Origin: an uncultured Granulosicoccaceae bacterium
GTDB lineage: Bacteria > Pseudomonadota > Gammaproteobacteria > Granulosicoccales > Granulosicoccaceae
Length of the DNA: 32,191 nucleotides
Reading direction: 5' to 3'
NCBI GenBank assembly: GCA_938028465.1
Contig: CALJAA010000166.1
Coordinates: 1-32,191, forward strand
Shown here piece after piece: positions 27,348 through 32,191 of the stretch. How positions within the stretch are numbered: position 1 is the first letter of the stretch; every line of letters begins with the position of its first letter. A model generated the notes under the pieces. That model was not told where the DNA came from, ran no database searches, and saw only the letters and a program-made list of their open reading frames with translations. The position numbers and the translations under genes are program-made.

Positions 27348-30173
27348 ATGGATACAATTCGCATACGCGGTGCCCGAACGCACAATCTCAAAGCCATCGA
27401 TGCCGATTTACCGCGCGACAAGCTGATTGTGATTACCGGCCTTTCAGGCTCCGGTAAATCTTCCCTTGCGTTTGACACCCTGTTTGCCGAAGGCCAACGT
27501 CGTTACGTGGAGTCACTTTCCGCTTACGCTCGTCAGTTTCTATCGGTCATGGAAAAACCCGACGTCGACATGATCGACGGGCTATCCCCTGCAATCTCTA
27601 TTGAACAAAAATCAACATCGCATAACCCTCGTTCAACTGTGGGTACTATCACGGAGGTATACGACTACCTGCGTCTATTGTTCGCAAGAGTCGGTACGCC
27701 GATGTGCCCCAAACATAACGAACCACTAGAAGCTCAAACCATCAGCCAAATGGTCGACATGATTTTGGAGCTACCTACTGGGCAAGCGATGGCGTTACTA
27801 GCCCCTGTTGTAAAAGATAGAAAAGGTGACCACCAAACTGTACTAGATCAGTTACGTGCTCAAGGTTATTTACGTGCACGAATTGATGGAACGATTACCG
27901 AACTAGAAGGCGAGATAAAACTTAACGCTAAACGTAAACACAGTATTGATGTCGTGGTTGATCGTTTTAAAGTGCGTGATGATATCAATTTGCGCTTGGC
28001 AGAGTCCTTAGAGACTGCCACCGCACTGGGCGAAGGCTCTGCATCGGTCACACTACTGGATGGCAGTGGTGAGGATCTTGTGTTTTCAAGCCGGTACGCC
28101 TGCCCTATCTGTGGTTACGCGTTTGGTGAGCTGGAACCACGAGCATTTTCATTTAACAGCCCGCACGGTGCTTGCGGCGAATGCGATGGTTTAGGCGTTA
28201 GTCAGTTCTTTGATCCCGACCGAGTCGTCACTAACCCAGAGGCCTCACTAGCTGATGGTGCGATACGCGGCTGGGATAGCAGCACGCACTATTACTTTCA
28301 GATGATCAAATCATTGGCTACACATTACAAGGTCAAGATTGATGTGCCGTTTAATAAGTTACCCGCTAAGTTTCGTAAAACGGTGCTGTATGGCAGTAAC
28401 GGTGAAGAGATAAAATTTAAATACGAAAAAGAAAAGGAGAAAGGTAAAGCCATACGCCAAACCACCCACGCATACGAAGGTATTATCCCTAACCTCACAC
28501 GTCGATTTCGTGAGACGGAATCCAACACCGTACGAGAAGAACTAGGCAAACTACTCGCCTCCCAGCCTTGCGACACCTGCAAGGGCGCAAGGCTTAATGA
28601 AGCGGCACGCCATGTATTAGTAGATGGACATACCTTGCCCGATATCGTTTCCTGCTCTATTGCTGATAGCCAAACCCTAATAGCCAAGCTCAAACTGAAA
28701 GGGCAACGCAAAGCTGTGGCCGAGAAGATTACAGCAGAAATCTCACAGCGCTTAAGCTTTTTAGTGAACGTTGGCCTCAACTACCTATCACTAGATCGTA
28801 GCGCCGACACGCTCTCCGGTGGCGAGGCACAACGTATTCGTTTGGCAAGCCAAATTGGTGCAGGCTTACAAGGCGTGATGTACGTACTAGATGAACCATC
28901 AATCGGTTTGCATCAACGCGATAACGACAAGCTACTTAAAACCTTGGAATACCTAAGAGACCTAGGCAACACCGTTATTGTGGTTGAGCACGATGAAGAC
29001 GCGATACGCGCTGCCGATCATATTTTGGATATTGGGCCAGGTGCGGGTGTGCACGGCGGGCAGATTGTTGCTAGTGGCACGCTTAAGGATATTTTAAAAG
29101 CCAAGGATTCCTTAACGGGGCAGTATTTATCTGGCAAGAAAGAGATCGCGGTACCAAAGCGTATTAAGCCCAGCAAGGATATGATCTCCATTAAAGAGGC
29201 ATCAGGTAATAACTTAAAGAAGCTAAGCGTGGATATACCCATTGGTTTATTTAATGTGATTACCGGTGTATCAGGCTCCGGTAAATCAACATTAATTAAC
29301 GATACCCTCTATCAATCTGCCGCGGCTACCATTAACAAATCCAAACGCAAAATCGCGCCGGTTAAATCGATTAGCGGTATTAACAAGTTCGATAAAATTG
29401 TAGAAATAAACCAAAGCCCCATCGGTCGCACACCGCGTAGTAACCCTGCCACCTATTCTGGCCTGTTCTCCATTGTGCGCGAGCTTTTCTCCAACACACC
29501 CGAAGCCCGCTCACGTGGCTATAAATCAGGCCGTTTTAGTTTTAATGTTAAGGGCGGCCGATGCGAAGCTTGCCAAGGCGATGGTTTAATAAAAGTAGAG
29601 ATGCACTTTTTACCCGATATTTTTGTAGCCTGCGATGTGTGCACTGGTAAACGTTATAACCGAGAGACGTTGGATATTCGTTATAAGGGTAAGAATATTC
29701 ATGAAGTGTTGGAACTCACCATTGAGCACGCGTTCGAGTTTTTTGAAGCTGTACCTACACTTCATCGAAAACTAGAAACCTTAATGGACGTAGGCCTCTC
29801 CTATATAACACTCGGCCAAAACGCCACCACCCTATCCGGTGGTGAAGCACAGCGTATTAAGCTAGCTAAAGAATTATCCAAACGTGATACCGGTAATACG
29901 CTTTACATTTTAGATGAGCCAACTACCGGCTTGCACTTCGAAGATGTTAACGCCTTACTGAAAGTGTTAATGCGCTTACGTGACGCCGGTAATACGATGA
30001 TCATAATTGAGCACAACCTAGATGTAATTAAGTGTGCTGACTGGATTACTGACCTAGGGCCTGAAGGCGGCAATGGCGGCGGGACGATTGTTGCGTCTGG
30101 GCCGCCTGAGAAAGTGGCTAAGGTTAAGAAATCTTATACCGGACAGTATTTGGGGAGGATGCTTAAAAAGTGA
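27348..30173 (+). CDS. uvrA: Excinuclease ABC subunit A
   Basis: UvrA is the DNA-damage sensor of nucleotide-excision repair and works as a dimeric ABC ATPase with UvrB. The 941-residue length matches the family. Two Walker A motifs are present: [20 protein letters not shown] at the N terminus and [19 protein letters not shown] in the second half. Both ABC signatures appear as [16 protein letters not shown] and [17 protein letters not shown]. Zinc sites are CPICGYAF with CGECDGLG, and CEACQGDG with [10 protein letters not shown]. Divergent from the MFS/ssb pair. No LexA box was found upstream, so SOS control is not evident. A REP-like repeat follows the stop. Confidence 0.98.
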   Translation: MDTIRIRGARTHNLKAIDADLPRDKLIVITGLSGSGKSSLAFDTLFAEGQRRYVESLSAYARQFLSVMEKPDVDMIDGLSPAISIEQKSTSHNPRSTVGTITEVYDYLRLLFARVGTPMCPKHNEPLEAQTISQMVDMILELPTGQAMALLAPVVKDRKGDHQTVLDQLRAQGYLRARIDGTITELEGEIKLNAKRKHSIDVVVDRFKVRDDINLRLAESLETATALGEGSASVTLLDGSGEDLVFSSRYACPICGYAFGELEPRAFSFNSPHGACGECDGLGVSQFFDPDRVVTNPEASLADGAIRGWDSSTHYYFQMIKSLATHYKVKIDVPFNKLPAKFRKTVLYGSNGEEIKFKYEKEKEKGKAIRQTTHAYEGIIPNLTRRFRETESNTVREELGKLLASQPCDTCKGARLNEAARHVLVDGHTLPDIVSCSIADSQTLIAKLKLKGQRKAVAEKITAEISQRLSFLVNVGLNYLSLDRSADTLSGGEAQRIRLASQIGAGLQGVMYVLDEPSIGLHQRDNDKLLKTLEYLRDLGNTVIVVEHDEDAIRAADHILDIGPGAGVHGGQIVASGTLKDILKAKDSLTGQYLSGKKEIAVPKRIKPSKDMISIKEASGNNLKKLSVDIPIGLFNVITGVSGSGKSTLINDTLYQSAAATINKSKRKIAPVKSISGINKFDKIVEINQSPIGRTPRSNPATYSGLFSIVRELFSNTPEARSRGYKSGRFSFNVKGGRCEACQGDGLIKVEMHFLPDIFVACDVCTGKRYNRETLDIRYKGKNIHEVLELTIEHAFEFFEAVPTLHRKLETLMDVGLSYITLGQNATTLSGGEAQRIKLAKELSKRDTGNTLYILDEPTTGLHFEDVNALLKVLMRLRDAGNTMIIIEHNLDVIKCADWITDLGPEGGNGGGTIVASGPPEKVAKVKKSYTGQYLGRMLKK

Positions 30174-30175
30174 CA

Positions 30176-30199
30176 GTCATCCCCGCGCAGGCGGGATCC
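30176..30199. repeat. REP-like palindromic repeat after uvrA
   Basis: GTCATCCCCGC (30176-30186), GCAG (30187-30190) and GCGGGATCC (30191-30199) match the family seen at 4394-4421 and 23602-23619. The hairpin starts three bases after the uvrA stop, between convergent genes, and may protect or end transcripts. Confidence 0.75.
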
Positions 30200-30220
30200 A
30201 TACTCAACTTTGTTAAAACC

Positions 30221-31120
30221 TCACCTTAGCTTTCCCACCGCACGCATCGGTAGCTCATCTGGCAACTTGGCATCCCAAACCCATCCAATTTTTATCAACG
30301 CGCTTAATAACCACCAACCTGGGTCAGCTTGATCATCCTGTATTCCAAGCTTTGCAGAACCTGGAAACGCATGATGATTGTTGTGCCATGACTCACCCAT
30401 TGTGAGGACACCAACGAAAGGTACATTATAGCCCTGTACCGCTACGTCTTCGATATGCCAATCACACTGCCCTGTATTATGAGCAAAGTGCCCAATCAAC
30501 CAATGTCCAGTTAATGAAATCACGATACGAGTAGATACACCCCACACTAACCAGGGCAAGCCACCTATTAAAAACAACACTATCGCCAATGGCAGTTGTT
30601 GCAACATCCAAGTTGATTCCATCCATTGGTATACGCGATTATTTTTAATCTGTGGTTCGATAATAAGAACAGGTGCATTAGTCAGTTTCAACTCACAATG
30701 CAGTTGATACCAAGCGTCGAGCCAAAAGGATTCTCCATGTCGAAGAAAAGTATGGCATCGCTTTTGACGTTGCGCCCAATCTCGTAAGTCGTGTTGATAG
30801 ATCATGCCAAATGGGCCAGCCATACCCACCAACACGCCCAAGTAGACAAACACTTGCTCTAACCACAAGGGGCACTGATAGCTTTTATGTATCAGCCTTC
30901 TGTGCATACCTAGTGAATGACCTAGGCAAATAGACATCGCAGCCAACACTATAAAAACAATCAGCGCAGACCACGTAAACCAATAGATTCCACCCACCAC
31001 CCCTACTAGTAGGTGGCTGGTGTACCAAACCGATTTTGACGGCGACCAAACTACCTGACCGTATTCAGCGCTGGTGCTGGCGTGCTCCCATATTCTTGCC
31101 GTGTCGGATACTTGTAACAT
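30221..31120 (-). CDS. Membrane fatty-acid (acyl-CoA type) desaturase
   Basis: The 299-residue membrane protein belongs to the di-iron fatty-acid desaturase family. Histidine box I is HRRLIH (73-78). Box III is HNNHH (246-250) in MGESWHNNHHAFPGSAKLG, and GHFAHN at 210-215 provides a further ligand. At the usual place of box II (HRxHH) the sequence reads YQHDLRDWAQRQ, so that box is not canonical; a branch of the family with HDLRDWAQRQ is plausible. Four hydrophobic helices fit the fold. A strong GGGGAG Shine-Dalgarno precedes the ATG. It is convergent with uvrA. Substrate and position of the double bond are not known. Confidence 0.87.
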   Translation of the reverse strand: MLQVSDTARIWEHASTSAEYGQVVWSPSKSVWYTSHLLVGVVGGIYWFTWSALIVFIVLAAMSICLGHSLGMHRRLIHKSYQCPLWLEQVFVYLGVLVGMAGPFGMIYQHDLRDWAQRQKRCHTFLRHGESFWLDAWYQLHCELKLTNAPVLIIEPQIKNNRVYQWMESTWMLQQLPLAIVLFLIGGLPWLVWGVSTRIVISLTGHWLIGHFAHNTGQCDWHIEDVAVQGYNVPFVGVLTMGESWHNNHHAFPGSAKLGIQDDQADPGWWLLSALIKIGWVWDAKLPDELPMRAVGKLR

Positions 31121-31379
31121 GTGATCTCCCCTTCAAACGTGCTTAATCGTTGGCTTAAGGGATGTTACGGCCAGTGATACAGGCAAGACTACCGCTACGA
31201 GCATACCGCAATAAAAATAGTTTATTTAATTTAATATCAACTAGTTACGCACTTACAGAATGATCATTTGGAAGGGCATACTATTAAACGCTTGTTCGTC
31301 CGTTGGCCTATACGGGCGATGACCGTTGTAGCCATACGCCTCCGACACTTATACTCTTTCATTAACACAGTGTGGTTGC
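31121..31379. other. Intergenic region upstream of desaturase
   Basis: No gene is visible. The segment 31198-31250 is AT-rich and is the probable desaturase promoter region, but no good -35/-10 pair is seen. Confidence 0.4.
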
Positions 31380-31540
31380 TTACTTAGCCGCAACTCGAAG
31401 CTTTTTTAACTCCGCTAACAAAATATCCCGATCAAAGCCGCGATACTCCTCCCCACTATCTTCACGAATCTCCAACCCCTCTATCGCGTCATATGCCAAC
31501 ATATGCCCTGCATGGGTAGAAATAAATCTTATTTCGGTCG
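31380..31540 (-). pseudogene. Coding-like 3' fragment, out of frame with upstream lipoprotein
   Basis: On the minus strand an open frame ends at 31380 and reads IRFISTHAGHMLAYDAIEG and then LEIREDSGEEYRGFDRDILL, closing with AELKKLRVAAK. Its composition is protein-like. No ATG, GTG or TTG precedes it in frame except the ATG at 31502, which would give only 40 residues. It continues directly from the end of the 39-residue lipoprotein if the frame is shifted by -1 near CCGAAATAAG. The likeliest reading is the 3' part of one small lipoprotein gene (about 89 residues) broken by a single-base change. A separate 40-residue gene or a sequencing error are alternatives. Confidence 0.5.
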
Positions 31541-31648
31541 TAGCCCGTTGATGGTTTGTACTTTGGGCGTTTTGGTGGGTTCGCCTTTGCAGCCCATTAA
31601 GGGTGTGTTGAGTAGAATTAATACAGCTGTTATCAAGAACCGATTCAT
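31529..31648 (-). CDS. Small lipoprotein (39 residues, possibly truncated)
   Basis: The reading frame encodes MNRFLITAVLILLNTPLMGC followed by KGEPTKTPKVQTINGLRPK. The first 20 residues are a classical lipoprotein signal with lipobox LMGC and lipidation at C20, leaving a 20-residue mature peptide. The start is well supported: AAGGA lies six bases upstream, and a TATAAT promoter lies about 40 bases further up. Small lipoproteins of this type are known, but the next frame downstream also looks coding, so this may be the first half of a frameshifted gene. Function unknown. Confidence 0.6.
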   Translation of the reverse strand: MNRFLITAVLILLNTPLMGCKGEPTKTPKVQTINGLRPK

Positions 31649-31670
31649 TGACTATCCTTAGTTTGCTTAC

Positions 31671-31713
31671 AAGGTTTAAACCTTAGATTATAGTTGTTAG
31701 GCTTTTGGCTCAA
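31671..31713 (-). promoter_or_regulatory. Promoter with palindromic operator candidate
   Basis: On the minus strand a perfect TATAAT (31687-31692) has TTGAGC (31708-31713) 15 bases upstream. A perfect 14-bp palindrome AAGGTTTAAACCTT (31671-31684) lies over the expected transcription start. A repressor bound there would block initiation at the small lipoprotein gene. Confidence 0.55.
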
Positions 31714-31792
31714 AGGTTAACGGTGGTTAATCGTGGTCTGCCCTCATTTTTATTGGTAGGCTATTAGATCGAATGGTAAAAGCAACCAGCCA

Positions 31793-32191
31793 ATGCCTGC
31801 CACACTCACCATCAAACGACGCTCCTCAGCTCATAGCGCTTACTGGATGAGTAATGCCTTAGTGCCCGCGGGGCTTGTGTTGATTTATAAATATGGTTTC
31901 GCCTTTGAGAGCCTGATCGGCTTGCTGTTTGTCGCCATTGGCGCAATCGGTTGGGGAATCTACAAACAGAAGATGAATGTGCCGCTGATCGAACATCATG
32001 GTGAGTATCTTAAGCACAAGCCATCAGCCACCCAGCACGGCGTTATCAAGATGGATTCATCTGCCATATTTACTGTGCGCGAATTGGGTTTAACTGCAGA
32101 GACCCGAGATGAGCCAAATTCAAAATTGGAAGTCAGCCGCCTTGATTTTAATTCCAATGAAGATTGGCAAACTTTTATTAACCACTTACAA
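31793..32191 (+). CDS. Membrane protein, N-terminal part (runs off window)
   Basis: An open frame from the ATG at 31793 continues to the window end without a stop, giving 133 residues. It has a short basic N terminus (MPATLTIKRRSSAHSAYW), then two adjacent hydrophobic helices (around NALVPAGLVLIYKYGF and SLIGLLFVAIGAIGWGIY). A soluble domain follows (VPLIEHHGEYLKHKPSATQH, IFTVRELGLTAETRDEPNSK). The two-helix plus beta-rich arrangement resembles bacterial PH-like membrane proteins, but that is tentative. There is no good Shine-Dalgarno, so the true start could be the ATG at 31847. Unknown function, partial. Confidence 0.55.
   Translation, partial: MPATLTIKRRSSAHSAYWMSNALVPAGLVLIYKYGFAFESLIGLLFVAIGAIGWGIYKQKMNVPLIEHHGEYLKHKPSATQHGVIKMDSSAIFTVRELGLTAETRDEPNSKLEVSRLDFNSNEDWQTFINHLQ

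Overview
This window looks like core chromosome of a marine-type gammaproteobacterium. The evidence is the block miaB-ybeZ-ybeY-ybeX(corC)-lnt, the ssb / MFS transporter / uvrA arrangement, a gcvTHP operon behind a tandem glycine riboswitch, a hemL of gammaproteobacterial type, and intact class I Fbp and YcgN. Base composition is moderate and even throughout. The genus cannot be fixed from sequence reading alone. No phage, insertion sequence, CRISPR array, rRNA or tRNA was seen.

Layout. 150-1603 (-): fbp-ycgN, overlapping by ATGA. 1792-3806 (+): hemL, translationally coupled to a small PAPS-sulfotransferase-like protein. 3808-4323 (-): a small outer-membrane beta-barrel protein. 4499-5131 (+): a LysE/RhtB exporter, flanked by a perfect 15-bp inverted repeat. 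5183-9868 (-): tandem glycine riboswitch, then gcvT-gcvH-gcvP. 9888-15142 (-): miaB, phoH-like ybeZ, ybeY, corC and lnt, closely packed with several stop/start overlaps. 15598-17319 (+): a CysN-CysC fusion whose GTPase domain has lost switch I. 17328-20411 (-): a cytosolic LacI-type sensor fused to GGDEF and EAL domains. 20843-23487 (-): promoter, metK, ahcY and a strong terminator, covering SAM synthesis and SAH removal. 23602-23677: a 17-bp tandem repeat. 23677-25149 (-): a beta-propeller lipoprotein. 25317-27198 (-): ssb and a YajR-like MFS transporter. 27348-30173 (+): uvrA. 30221-31120 (-): a membrane desaturase. 31380-31648 (-): a short lipoprotein gene that looks frameshifted, with a strong promoter and a palindrome at its start site. 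31793-end (+): the beginning of a membrane protein.

How the genes connect. Several products belong to one-carbon and methyl metabolism: glycine cleavage feeds methylene-THF, and MetK and AhcY run the SAM cycle. HemL supplies 5-aminolevulinate for tetrapyrroles. The miaB-lnt block covers tRNA modification, ribosome maturation and lipoprotein acylation.

Most unusual points: the CysNC protein that keeps an intact APS kinase but lacks about 48 residues of its GTPase (switch I and G2), with no cysD beside it; the LacI-sensor/GGDEF/EAL protein without a DNA-binding domain; the gcvT ribosome-binding site that exactly copies the 5' strand of the riboswitch; a dispersed palindromic repeat family with a derived 17-bp tandem array; and the apparently frameshifted lipoprotein at 31.4-31.6 kb.
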